A stretch of DNA of 15,849 nucleotides, from the NCBI GenBank assembly GCA_015492355.1, contig WGFF01000021.1, positions 1 to 15,849 on the forward strand. The letters run 5' to 3'. Positions 1 through 7,498 of this stretch are shown here, one piece after another (within the stretch, counting starts at the first letter, position 1; each line of letters opens with the position of its first letter). Under the pieces are notes generated by a model. The model was not told the DNA's origin. It was given only the letters and a program-made list of their open reading frames with translations, and did no database searches. This DNA comes from Deltaproteobacteria bacterium. GTDB taxonomy: Bacteria; Desulfobacterota; GWC2-55-46; S146-73. The translations under genes and the position numbers were made by a program.

Positions 1-179
1 TCACCCTGTGCAGGGTAAAGTTAAAGACAGAAGGGATAAAACTCGCCCGCAGGATAGCAGACCTTAAGCCAGAGATAAATATGGATTTTTCAGTGGACAG
101 ATTCACACTCTTCAGGAGCATTCTAAAGCCCAGTGGTGCTGAATATCATGTTATCAAACATATAATATTTAGAGGGTAG
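1..179 (+). CDS. thpR: RNA 2',3'-cyclic phosphodiesterase (ThpR/LigT family), 3' end only
   Basis: This is the last 58 codons of a gene that begins before the window. The first full codon is at position 3 and the TAG stop is at 177-179. The fragment begins TLCRVK, which fits the second HxT(L)xR catalytic motif of the 2H phosphoesterase family with its histidine just off the edge. It ends with VDRFTLFRSILKPSGAEYHV, matching the usual C-terminal pattern in which a core strand FTLF/YxS is followed by 'G..Y'. Family members hydrolyse RNA 2',3'-cyclic phosphates in the cytoplasm. The gene lies 33 bp before recA on the same strand; in many bacteria cinA and thpR precede recA, so this placement supports the call. 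Only the C-terminus is visible, so the family is likely but not certain. Confidence 0.72.
   Translation, partial: TLCRVKLKTEGIKLARRIADLKPEINMDFSVDRFTLFRSILKPSGAEYHVIKHIIFRG
139..166 (+). promoter_or_regulatory. Candidate recA promoter inside the end of thpR
   Basis: A perfect TATAAT lies at 161-166, with a weak -35-like CTGAAT at 139-144 and a 16-bp spacer. Transcription would start near 173, giving recA a leader of about 40 nt. I saw no LexA box of either the CTG-N10-CAG or the GAAC-N4-GTTC type nearby. The -35 match is only three of six, so this call rests mainly on the -10 hexamer and its position. Confidence 0.35.
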
Positions 180-180
180 T

Positions 181-204
181 CCTTTTTACCAGTAAGAAAG
201 GAGG
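181..204 (+). promoter_or_regulatory. recA Shine-Dalgarno sequence within a potential hairpin
   Basis: AAAGGAGG at 197-204 is a strong ribosome binding site, 8 nt before the recA ATG, and fixes that start. The bases just upstream can fold onto it: CCTTT (181-185) pairs with AAAGG (197-201) and TTAC (186-189) with GTAA (192-195), leaving G196 as a bulge and a very small loop. The stem would cover part of the Shine-Dalgarno sequence. The ribosome binding site is certain; the hairpin is a possibility only. Confidence 0.55.
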
Positions 205-212
205 ACTCAAGG

Positions 213-1241
213 ATGTCAACAACCACATCTTCTGTTTCCAGCAAGAACAAGGCACTTGAACTTGCCATAGCCCAGATAGAAAAGCAGTTCGGCAAGGGTT
301 CCATCATGCGTCTTGGCAAGGCAGGGGCTATCGAGGATATTCCCACCATATCCACAGGCTCCATTTCTCTCGATATCGCCCTCGGTATAGGGGGTGTACC
401 CAGGGGCAGGATAGTGGAGATATTCGGGCATGAATCATCTGGCAAGACGACCCTATCGCTCCATATCACAGCAGAGGCGCAGAAGCAGGGTGGTACAGCT
501 GCCTTCATAGATGCAGAACATGCACTCGATGTGAGCTATGCAAGGAAGCTCGGTGTGAACACGGACGATCTGCTCCTTTCCCAGCCTGATACAGGTGAGC
601 AGGCTTTGGAAATAGCGGATATGCTTGTAAGGAGTGGTGCAGTAGACCTCATAGTGATAGATTCTGTTGCAGCACTCGTACCACGGGCAGAACTCGAGGG
701 CGATATGGGAGACTCCCACATGGGCTTGCAGGCACGTCTCATGAGTCAGGCACTGAGGAAACTCACATCCACCATCAACAAGAGCAAGACCTGTATGATA
801 TTCATAAACCAGATAAGACAGAAGATAGGCACCTTCTTCGGTAATCCCGAGACCACAACCGGTGGAAATGCGCTCAAGTTCTATGCATCCGTAAGGATGG
901 ACATACGCAAGGTAGGGCAGATAAAGCAGAACGAACTCCTCATAGGCAACAGGATCCGTGTCAAGGTGGTAAAGAACAAGGTCGCACCACCGTTCAAGGA
1001 TGCCGAGTTCGATGTCCTCTTTGATGAGGGCATATCAAAGGAAGGGGATATACTCGACCTGGGTGTGAAGGCAAAGGTACTCGAAAAGAGTGGGGCATGG
1101 TTCTCCTACAAGGGGGAGAGACTCGGTCAGGGAAGGGAGGCTTCAAGAAGGTTCCTCAAGGAACATCCCGAGATTGCAGGGGAGATAGAGACAAAGATCC
1201 TTGAACATTTCGGTATGAAAAAACAAGGAGGTAATGAGTAA
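213..1241 (+). CDS. recA: Recombinase RecA
   Basis: RecA is the ATP-dependent strand-exchange protein of homologous recombination and the co-protease that triggers LexA cleavage in the SOS response. At 342 residues it is full length. Visible motifs in order are Walker A GHESSGKT at residues 72-79, the AEHALD segment near 101-106, Walker B LIVIDS at 146-151, and the L2 DNA-binding loop with NQIRQKIG and the NPETTTGGNALKFYAS signature near 199-226. The C-terminus ends in GMKKQGGNE and lacks the long acidic tail of E. coli RecA. The start is fixed by a strong ribosome binding site 8 nt upstream. The gene sits between thpR and a pilus ATPase gene whose start lies at or just after the recA stop, so it is probably co-transcribed with its downstream neighbours. 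Confidence 0.98.
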   Translation: MSTTTSSVSSKNKALELAIAQIEKQFGKGSIMRLGKAGAIEDIPTISTGSISLDIALGIGGVPRGRIVEIFGHESSGKTTLSLHITAEAQKQGGTAAFIDAEHALDVSYARKLGVNTDDLLLSQPDTGEQALEIADMLVRSGAVDLIVIDSVAALVPRAELEGDMGDSHMGLQARLMSQALRKLTSTINKSKTCMIFINQIRQKIGTFFGNPETTTGGNALKFYASVRMDIRKVGQIKQNELLIGNRIRVKVVKNKVAPPFKDAEFDVLFDEGISKEGDILDLGVKAKVLEKSGAWFSYKGERLGQGREASRRFLKEHPEIAGEIETKILEHFGMKKQGGNE

Positions 1242-1242
1242 A

Positions 1243-2406
1243 ATGGCAGGTATAGATCTGGGTTCGGTACTGAACCTTGCGGTCAAGCAAAAAGCCTCTG
1301 ATGTACATCTAAAGGCAGGCTTGCCACCCATTCTAAGGATCTACGGAAACCTTGTACCCGTCAAAAACCACGAAAGACTCGTACCTGATGACCTTGCCAA
1401 GCTTGCCATGCGACTGATGAACGACACCCAGAAGGAGAATTTCAGGCACAACCACCAGGTGGATATGGCATACAGTATCCCTGGTCTCGGCAGGTTCAGG
1501 GTAAATATATTCCAGCAGAGAGGGGCTGTGGGAATGGTGCTCAGGGTCATACCAATAAAGACCCAGGGCTTTGGAGAACTGAACCTGCCCAAGGTGCTCG
1601 AGAAGATATCCATGGAGGTACGTGGGCTTGTGCTGGTGACCGGTGTTACAGGCAGTGGAAAGTCCACAACCCTCTCAGCCATGATAGAGCACATAAATAC
1701 CAACAGGTCCTGCCATATCATAACGATAGAAGACCCCATAGAGTTTCTCCACAGGGACAAGAGATGTATCATAAACCAGAGGGAGATAGGTGTCGATGCA
1801 AAGACCTTTGCAGAGGCCCTCAGGGGTGCCCTGAGACAGGACCCTGACGTTATAATGGTGGGTGAGATGAGGGACCTTGAAACCATAGAAATCGCACTCA
1901 TGGCTGCAGAGACCGGGCATCTTGTGCTTTCCACCCTCCACACCATAGATGCCATGGAGACCATAAACAGGATAGTGTCTGTCTTTCCACCCTACCAGCA
2001 GAAACAGATAAGGATACAGCTCGCAGGTGTTATCAAGGCGATTATCTCCCAGAGGCTCATGCCCACAAAGGACGGCAAAGGCAGGGTACCTGCTGTAGAG
2101 GTGATGGTTTCGACAGCGAGGATAAGGGAATGTATAGAGGACAAGGACAAGACAAAGGACATACCAGATGCAATTGCAAAGGGACATATAACCTACGGTA
2201 TGCAGACCTTCGATCAATCCCTCATGGAACTCATGAAAAGGGGCCTTATCTCCTACGAAGAGGCACTCAGGCAGTCGAGCAATCCCGCTGACTTTGCGCT
2301 CAAGGTCAAGGGCATAACATCTACAAGTGATATGGGCTGGAAGGACTTTGAAAAGGAAGAGGAGAAGAAAGAAGACCAGCCCCCTCCTGATATAGAGAGG
2401 TTTTAG
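1243..2406 (+). CDS. PilT/PilU-family type IV pilus retraction ATPase
   Basis: This is a hexameric secretion-type ATPase of the PilT family, which works at the cytoplasmic base of type IV pili and drives retraction, twitching and, in competent bacteria, DNA uptake. Counting from the ATG at 1234 (390 residues), Walker A GVTGSGKST is at 137-145, the Asp box TIEDPIEF at 164-171, the atypical Walker B DPDVIMVGEMRD at 203-214 and the His box ending in STLHT near 221-237. The C-terminal stretch with GMQTFDQSL and ISYEEALRQSSNPADF recalls PilU more than PilT, so PilU is quite possible and no symbol is given. Start: AAGGAGGT at 1225-1232 is only 1 nt from the ATG at 1234, which overlaps recA, but 10 nt from the in-frame ATG at 1243, which I prefer (387 residues). 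It lies between recA and recX. Confidence 0.93.
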   Translation: MAGIDLGSVLNLAVKQKASDVHLKAGLPPILRIYGNLVPVKNHERLVPDDLAKLAMRLMNDTQKENFRHNHQVDMAYSIPGLGRFRVNIFQQRGAVGMVLRVIPIKTQGFGELNLPKVLEKISMEVRGLVLVTGVTGSGKSTTLSAMIEHINTNRSCHIITIEDPIEFLHRDKRCIINQREIGVDAKTFAEALRGALRQDPDVIMVGEMRDLETIEIALMAAETGHLVLSTLHTIDAMETINRIVSVFPPYQQKQIRIQLAGVIKAIISQRLMPTKDGKGRVPAVEVMVSTARIRECIEDKDKTKDIPDAIAKGHITYGMQTFDQSLMELMKRGLISYEEALRQSSNPADFALKVKGITSTSDMGWKDFEKEEEKKEDQPPPDIERF

Positions 2407-2459
2407 TGGAAGGGTTTTTACCATATTTCTATCCAGAATCCTGAGGATATACCCAGAAC

Positions 2460-2954
2460 ATGAGGGACAAAAACCCCCTCGATATGGCACTAAGACTCCT
2501 TACCTACAGGGAAAGGAGCATAAAGGAGTTAAAGGACCGTCTTACATCAAAGGGATTCACCAAGGGTGAGGTGGAGGGTACTGTTGAGTATCTCATAGAG
2601 GCGGGTTATCTCGATGATAGACGATATGCCCTGCGGATAGCCACATCGGTTATGGAAAACAGAGGGTGGGGTGTAAAGAGGATTATCCATGAACTCAGGG
2701 CAAAGGGTATCCCCGGTGACATCATACAGGATGTGGTAAGTGGTATTAACAGAAAGGAGGAGTTACGTTCGGCAAAGGGTGCGGTGGAGAAATGGCTCAG
2801 AACGAGGGGTATCTCTTTACCACTCGATGAGGGGGATATAGCCAGGGCGTGGAGATTTTTGAATTCAAGGGGCTTTTCAGTATCGGTAATCCGTGAGGTG
2901 ATGAAGGATATAACTAAAAGGGAGGGAGTTTACCTACAGGATGAATTCGTCTGA
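2460..2954 (+). CDS. recX: Regulatory protein RecX
   Basis: RecX binds RecA filaments and modulates, usually inhibits, their growth and activity. The 164-residue product has the family's small all-helical three-repeat make-up. It starts with a segment like ALRLLTYRERSIKELKDRL and KGF near residues 10-33, then EYLIEAGYLDDRRYA near 54-68 and WGVKRIIHELRAKGI near 79-93; the repeat core is typical of RecX. It is 53 bp downstream of the pilus ATPase gene and two genes after recA, a common general position. The ATG at 2460 has only a weak TGAGGA upstream; an in-frame ATG at 2484 would remove eight residues. The 3' end overlaps the alaS start by 14 bp in another frame, suggesting translational coupling. 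Confidence 0.92.
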   Translation: MRDKNPLDMALRLLTYRERSIKELKDRLTSKGFTKGEVEGTVEYLIEAGYLDDRRYALRIATSVMENRGWGVKRIIHELRAKGIPGDIIQDVVSGINRKEELRSAKGAVEKWLRTRGISLPLDEGDIARAWRFLNSRGFSVSVIREVMKDITKREGVYLQDEFV

Positions 2955-5589
2955 GATAAGACAGGCATTTCTCGAATACTTCAGAAAGAGGGGGCATACG
3001 GTTGTGCCCTCATCGAGCCTCATACCAGAAGGAGACCCAACCCTGCTATTCACGAATGCAGGTATGGTGCAGTTCAAGGGTGTGTTCCTCGAAGAGGAGA
3101 AGAGGGACTACAAAAGGGCTGTCTCCTCGCAGAAGTGTATGCGTGCAGGAGGCAAGCACAACGACCTTGAAAATGTGGGAAGGACTGCGAGACACCATAC
3201 CTTCTTTGAGATGCTCGGGAATTTCTCCTTCGGTGATTACTTCAAGGAGGGTGCCATAGAGTATGCCTGGGAGTTCCTCACAAGGGAGATAGGTCTACCA
3301 AAGGAGAGACTCTGGGTTACTGTATTCAGGGACGACGATGAGGCATCGAGGCTGTGGAGGGCTAAGACAGGTATACCAGAGGAGAGGATAGTAAGGATGG
3401 GTGAAGAGGACAATTTCTGGTCAATGGGTGATGTTGGACCGTGTGGTCCGTGTTCAGAGGTCATAATAGACCAGGGGGAAGGAACGGGATGTGGTAGGGA
3501 GTCCTGTGGGGTGGGATGTGACTGTGATAGATATCTTGAGCTCTGGAACCTCGTCTTCATGCAGTACAACCGTACACCCGATGGAAAGGTACTGGCTCTA
3601 CCGAAACCGAGCATAGATACAGGAATGGGTCTGGAAAGGCTTACCGCTGTGGTTCAGGGAAAAAAATCCAATTACGATACAGACCTCTTTATACCCATAA
3701 TCCAGTACATAGAAGAACTCGCATCCACCACCTATGGAAGGGATACAGAAAAGGACATATCAATAAGGGCAATAGCAGACCATTCAAGGGCTATTACGTT
3801 CCTCATAACAGACGGTGTGTTTCCGTCCAACGAAGGCAGGGGCTATGTGCTGAGAAGGATAATAAGGAGGGCTGTAAGGCATGGCAGATTCCTCAACATA
3901 ACCGAGCCCTTCCTCTACAGGCTGAACAAAAGGGTTATAGAAGTGATGGGTGGTGTCTATCCAGAGATAGTGAAGGCAGAAAAGACGGTATCAAGGATAA
4001 CCTACGGCGAGGAGGAGAGATTCTTTGTGACCCTTGAGAGGGGCCTTGCGTTGCTCGAAGAGGAGTTAAGCGCCCTCAAAAAGGAAGGCAGGAAGGTCAT
4101 ACCAGGGGATGTTGCCTTCAAACTCTACGATACCTATGGTTTCCCTGTGGACCTCACTGCGGATATTGTAAAGAAGGATGGATTTTCTGTGGACGAGGAG
4201 GGCTTTTCCAGATACATGACCCAGCAACGTGAGATCGCAAGGAAGTCCTGGAAGGGAGGAGAGTACATCTCTGATGTCAGTGAGCTGTACAGACGGCTTG
4301 TATCGGACAACGTAAGATCGGACTTCGTTGGGTACCACATGGAGGCATGTTCATCGAAGGTGCTTGCCATCATAAAGGACAACACCCTTGCAGACAGTGC
4401 ATCCAAGGGAGATAAGGTGGAGATAATAACCGAAAAAACACCCTTCTATGGTGAATCGGGCGGACAGGTGGGTGATACAGGGGTTATCCTTGGTGAGAGC
4501 CTCAGTGTGCGTGTTACAGACACACAAAGACCCATGGAAGGTCTTATAGTCCACGTATGTGTGATAGAGGAGGGAAGTCTATCAGTGGGTGATACTGTTG
4601 AACTCGTACCTGATATGGAAAGAAGGCTCTCTATATGTCGCAACCACACCGCAACACACATACTCCATGCGGTATTGAGGCAGACACTCGGTGAGCATGT
4701 AAGGCAATCAGGCTCCCTTGTTGCCCCTGATGGCTTGAGATTCGATTTCAGCCACTTTTCATCATTAGATCCAGAGACGATACGCTCCATAGAGGAGAGA
4801 GCGAACAGGGTCGTGATGGATAACATAGAGGTCTCAACAGAGGTTCTGCCCTACAGGGAAGCCATAGAAAGAGGGGCACTCGCCTTTTTTGGTGAGAAGT
4901 ACGGTGAGGTTGTGCGTCTGGTCATGATAGATAATGTGAGCAGGGAGTTATGTGGCGGTACCCATGTGAAGAGAACAGGGGATATAGGATTCATAAAGAT
5001 AACCTCCGAGGGTTCTGTCTCTGCAGGCACAAGGAGGATAGAGGCTATAACAGGCACGAAGGCACTGGACGCTATAACAAAAGCAGACTCGACCCTCAGG
5101 AAGACCGCAGTCCTCCTCAGGGTACCCTCCCTGGAGGTGCCTGAGAAGGTGGAAAAACTCCTCGAACATCAAAAAGGACTCGAAAAGGAGATAGAAAGAC
5201 TGAGAGGTATTACCAGATCCGAATTAGCCCACAGGCTTGCAAGCCTTGCAAGGACGATAAACAACATAAAGGTCGTCACAGCACGTGTGGAACTGCCAGG
5301 GACAAAGGATATGAGGGAGATGGCAGACCTTCTGAGGGCTAAACTCGGATCTGGCATAGTTGTGCTTGCCGGCACACAGGATGGTAAGGTGGTTCTTCTT
5401 GCTGCGGTGACAAGGGACCTGCGTGAGAGATTCAACGCAGGCAGTATCATAAAGAGGATAGCACCCCTTGTGGATGGAAAGGGTGGAGGAAAGGCAGACA
5501 TGGCACAGGCAGGTGGCAGAAAGGTGGCAGGGATAGACGATGCCCTGAGGAGGGCTTGTGAGGTCGTAGAAGAGATGGCTTCGGGTTAA
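2941..5589 (+). CDS. alaS: Alanine--tRNA ligase
   Basis: AlaRS charges tRNA-Ala and clears Ser- or Gly-mischarged tRNA through an internal editing domain. At 882 residues it is full length. The class II catalytic core shows TNAGMVQFK (38-46), the motif 2 region with RTARHHTFFE (81-90) and motif 3 GMGLERL (228-234). A four-cysteine insertion (C184, C189, C193, C195) just before the RYLELWN strand may bind zinc; such a cluster occurs in several AlaRS lineages. NEGRGYVLRR marks the tRNA-recognition region. The editing domain carries HTATH (H569, H573) and CGGTH (C671, H675), the usual zinc-binding and editing residues. The C-terminal C-Ala domain contains GKGGGKADMAQAGG. The start matches the family's N-terminus (SSEIRQAFLEYF) and overlaps recX; a GGAGGGAG stretch lies about 12 nt upstream. 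Confidence 0.98.
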   Translation: MNSSEIRQAFLEYFRKRGHTVVPSSSLIPEGDPTLLFTNAGMVQFKGVFLEEEKRDYKRAVSSQKCMRAGGKHNDLENVGRTARHHTFFEMLGNFSFGDYFKEGAIEYAWEFLTREIGLPKERLWVTVFRDDDEASRLWRAKTGIPEERIVRMGEEDNFWSMGDVGPCGPCSEVIIDQGEGTGCGRESCGVGCDCDRYLELWNLVFMQYNRTPDGKVLALPKPSIDTGMGLERLTAVVQGKKSNYDTDLFIPIIQYIEELASTTYGRDTEKDISIRAIADHSRAITFLITDGVFPSNEGRGYVLRRIIRRAVRHGRFLNITEPFLYRLNKRVIEVMGGVYPEIVKAEKTVSRITYGEEERFFVTLERGLALLEEELSALKKEGRKVIPGDVAFKLYDTYGFPVDLTADIVKKDGFSVDEEGFSRYMTQQREIARKSWKGGEYISDVSELYRRLVSDNVRSDFVGYHMEACSSKVLAIIKDNTLADSASKGDKVEIITEKTPFYGESGGQVGDTGVILGESLSVRVTDTQRPMEGLIVHVCVIEEGSLSVGDTVELVPDMERRLSICRNHTATHILHAVLRQTLGEHVRQSGSLVAPDGLRFDFSHFSSLDPETIRSIEERANRVVMDNIEVSTEVLPYREAIERGALAFFGEKYGEVVRLVMIDNVSRELCGGTHVKRTGDIGFIKITSEGSVSAGTRRIEAITGTKALDAITKADSTLRKTAVLLRVPSLEVPEKVEKLLEHQKGLEKEIERLRGITRSELAHRLASLARTINNIKVVTARVELPGTKDMREMADLLRAKLGSGIVVLAGTQDGKVVLLAAVTRDLRERFNAGSIIKRIAPLVDGKGGGKADMAQAGGRKVAGIDDALRRACEVVEEMASG

Positions 5590-5612
5590 TAGATAAGCCC
5601 GTCTGAAAGTAC

Positions 5613-5642
5613 ATACCCCACCTTTACAGGCGGGGTATTTTT
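5613..5642 (+). terminator. Rho-independent terminator after alaS
   Basis: The stem ATACCCC (5613-5619) / GGGGTAT (5632-5638) is extended inward by CC/GG across one A-C mismatch. It has a TTTACA loop and runs into a T tract at 5638-5642. It lies 23 bp after the alaS stop and is well placed to end the recA-to-alaS transcript. Confidence 0.88.
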
Positions 5643-5669
5643 ATATTAGAAGTTTTGGGGAAGGGAGTT

Positions 5670-5705
5670 TGAGGGAAACCCCTTTTACAAAAGGGGTTTC
5701 CCTCA
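5670..5705. repeat. Perfect 17-bp-arm palindrome (TGAGGGAA / CCTTTTACAAAAGG family)
   Basis: Arm 5670-5686 (TGAGGGAAACCCCTTTT) is the exact reverse complement of arm 5689-5705, with AC between them. On either strand the RNA would make a very stable hairpin. There is no T tract beyond either end, so it is not a standard terminator, although it could stop or stabilise either converging transcript. Parts of it recur in the cheA-ahcY and metK-ptsI spacers. Confidence 0.8.
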
Positions 5706-5786
5706 GAATACAGGCAAATTTTAGTCCGAAAAAAATATCCATTACCCCTGTGTCTTCCTTATTATTCCTCGACCGACTGGCTTTGA

Positions 5787-5887
5787 CCAACCCCATGACG
5801 CAAAAAACCTCTCATCCATACCTTTATAGATATGAAATCCCTGCTTGAATTAAATGGATTTCATTCCAAAGGTATTTTTAGGGTTGG
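5787..5887. repeat. Nested imperfect inverted repeat, about 100 bp
   Basis: Three arm pairs nest in order: CCAACCC (5787-5793) with GGGTTGG (5881-5887); ATACCTTT (5818-5825) with AAAGGTAT (5868-5875); and TGAAATCC (5833-5840) with GGATTTCA (5856-5863). Unpaired segments separate them and the apical loop is 15 nt. The two inner pairs form one good stem with an internal loop, followed on the + strand by five T (5875-5879), so a terminator role is possible. It could also be a small structured RNA or the remnant of a short mobile repeat. Confidence 0.6.
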
Positions 5888-5947
5888 GGTTCAGTATACT
5901 AAAGGGAGGCAGGGTATCCCTTTTACAACAATCTGACAGAAGATGGC

Positions 5948-6658
5948 TCAATCCTTATCCTTGAGCAATCCCAGATACATGCGAATGACCCTGTCCTCTG
6001 GATTCTGCTTCTGTGCCTCGAGCCAGTGTGTCCTTGCCTTATCGTAATCATCCATCGTGTAGTATGTGAGTCCCAGCTGTATCCTTGCCTGTAGATAATG
6101 GGGATTGAGTTTGACGACCTCCTCCAGTTCCTTCAGTGCGGATGTATAGTCCCCCATGTCCCTGTACACCACACCGAGGTTGGTCCTTATATCCACAAAC
6201 TCGGGTCTCAGGGAGAGTGCCTTCCTGTACTCATTACAGGCATCATCGTACATACCGAGGCTCTTGTATATATCACCGAGTTCTGCATGCATGTTGGCAA
6301 GTCTGCCTTTTACATAGGGATCGAGATAAGACCTTGGATCCCCAGCCCTGCGTGCCTTCCGTGCAAGGTTATAGACCTCCCTTGCCCTGTCAAACTCACC
6401 CTTTTCGTTGTATACGACCGAGAGATTGAGGGCTGCCTCTATGTAGGATGGATTGATATCCACTGCCTTTTTGAAGGAGACCATTGCCTCGTCCATGCGT
6501 CCAAGCACATAATAGACCACCCCGAGCATGTTCAGGACATCGGCGAAATTCTCCTTCTTCTCCATGACCTTCTCAAAGTTTTCAAGGGCAAGTTCGTATT
6601 TACCCTCTTCAAAAGCCTTCTTGCCAAGGTCAAAATACTCGTGCCATTCCTTCTCCAT
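5948..6658 (-). CDS. Tetratricopeptide repeat protein
   Basis: The 236-residue product is almost entirely TPR helices, about six repeats. The first is clear near residues 8-41 (LGKKAFEEGKYELALENFEKV), the next near 42-75 (LGVVYYVLGRMDEAMVSFKKA, then DINP), and further ones have GDIYKSLGMYDDACNEYRKA, LGVVYRDMGDYTSALKELEE and LGLTYYTMDDYDKARTHW. There is no signal peptide, membrane helix or enzymatic domain, so it is probably a cytoplasmic scaffold or adaptor with an unknown partner. The start is supported by AGGAG about 6 nt upstream. It is 28 bp after bamD and last in the cheA-cheW-cheW-bamD run. Such genes near pilus or chemosensory loci can act in motility or complex assembly, but nothing here shows that directly. 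Confidence 0.85.
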   Translation of the reverse strand: MEKEWHEYFDLGKKAFEEGKYELALENFEKVMEKKENFADVLNMLGVVYYVLGRMDEAMVSFKKAVDINPSYIEAALNLSVVYNEKGEFDRAREVYNLARKARRAGDPRSYLDPYVKGRLANMHAELGDIYKSLGMYDDACNEYRKALSLRPEFVDIRTNLGVVYRDMGDYTSALKELEEVVKLNPHYLQARIQLGLTYYTMDDYDKARTHWLEAQKQNPEDRVIRMYLGLLKDKD

Positions 6659-6686
6659 ACATCTCTCCTGTCAATGGAAGTTCTGG

Positions 6687-7442
6687 TTAACTCCCCTCGA
6701 GCCTTCCCTTAGCAGACTCTGCAAACGGACTGTCGGGAAATTCCTTTATAAGGGTGGAGAAGACCTCCTCTGCAAGGTTCTTCTCACCAAGCCTTGTATA
6801 GGACTCACCTATGTAGTAGAGGGTCTTGTCGGTCAAGCCCACATCAGGGTAGTGTTCGAGTATCTCCCTGAATCTATAAAGGGCACCCTTGTAGTTCTTT
6901 CCTTTGAAGTAGAACCTCCCTACATAAAACTCCCTCTCTGCAAGCCTCCTCCTCAGAAACCTTATAAGCTCCTTAGCCTTCTCTGCATAGGGACTTTCTG
7001 GATAATACCTCACTAAGTCCTCAAAGGCAAAGAGTGCTTTCCTTGTGGCTGTCTGATCCCTGTCCACACTCAGGACATCCTTGAAATGGCTCATCCCTTT
7101 CTGAAAAAGGGCATAGGGTGCCTTTGGATGGGATGGATGGAGGGTAACAAAATTGGTATAATACGAACTGGCATCCTCGTACCTCTCCACCCTGTAGTAT
7201 GTATCCGCAAGCATAAGCTCTGCATCCAGGGCATAGGGACTCAATGGGAACTCCTCCATAAGCCTCTTAAAGGAACTCTCAGCAAGCTCATAGTTCAGAT
7301 TGTGATAGGCTTTCACACCCCTGTAGTATATCTCTCCAGCATCCATCTCATCGAGGCTCTTGCCCTGCCCAGCACATCCACCAACGAAAAGAACCAGAAC
7401 AAGGAATACCCCTACCTTATATAGAAAGTCCCTGCACATCAT
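6687..7442 (-). CDS. bamD: Outer membrane protein assembly factor BamD (lipoprotein)
   Basis: BamD is the TPR lipoprotein of the BAM complex that inserts beta-barrel proteins into the outer membrane. From the ATG at 7442 the product is 251 residues, with a positively charged N-terminus, a hydrophobic stretch (VGVFLVLVLF) and lipobox VGGC with the acylated Cys at residue 23. Then come BamD-type TPRs: YYRGVKAYHNLNYELAESSF, FPLSPYALDAELMLADTYY, the hallmark DRDQTATRKALFAFEDL, and a segment with RRRLAEREFYVGRFYFKGKNY. An upstream in-frame TTG at 7502 would put 20 extra residues before the signal peptide, so I reject it; the ATG at 7439 is an equal alternative. GGAG at 7448-7451 serves either ATG. 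The gene follows two cheW genes but has its own likely promoter. Confidence 0.93.
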   Translation of the reverse strand: MMCRDFLYKVGVFLVLVLFVGGCAGQGKSLDEMDAGEIYYRGVKAYHNLNYELAESSFKRLMEEFPLSPYALDAELMLADTYYRVERYEDASSYYTNFVTLHPSHPKAPYALFQKGMSHFKDVLSVDRDQTATRKALFAFEDLVRYYPESPYAEKAKELIRFLRRRLAEREFYVGRFYFKGKNYKGALYRFREILEHYPDVGLTDKTLYYIGESYTRLGEKNLAEEVFSTLIKEFPDSPFAESAKGRLEGS

Positions 7443-7467
7443 CCCCACTCCATTGGTAAATAAACAT

Positions 7468-7496
7468 ATTATACCGTACCACACAAGCCCCGTCTT
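7468..7496 (-). promoter_or_regulatory. Candidate promoter for bamD and the TPR gene
   Basis: On the - strand a perfect TATAAT (7473 down to 7468) stands 17 bp after AAGACG (7496 down to 7491), a weak -35 with the GAC core. Transcription would start near 7461, some 20 nt before the bamD ATG. The position between the upstream cheW stop and bamD makes sense for a housekeeping gene behind a chemosensory operon. Confidence 0.5.
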
Positions 7497-7498
7497 TT

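Larger units (their letters stand above)
5590..5947. other. Convergent spacer between alaS and the TPR-protein gene
   Basis: No gene is supported in this 358-bp spacer between convergent transcripts. It holds, in order, the alaS terminator (5613-5642), a perfect long palindrome (5670-5705), a nested inverted repeat (5787-5887), and a partial CCTTTTACAA motif (5919-5928). The number of palindromes is unusual for one spacer. Confidence 0.7.

Noticed and set aside
1675..2490. 271-codon open frame on the - strand opposite the pilus ATPase
   Set aside because: Antisense to clear Walker and Asp-box coding sequence, with no domain of its own and no ribosome binding site in context.
5670..5705. CRISPR repeat or second terminator
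   Set aside because: It occurs only once in full with no spacer array, and no T tract follows it on either strand.
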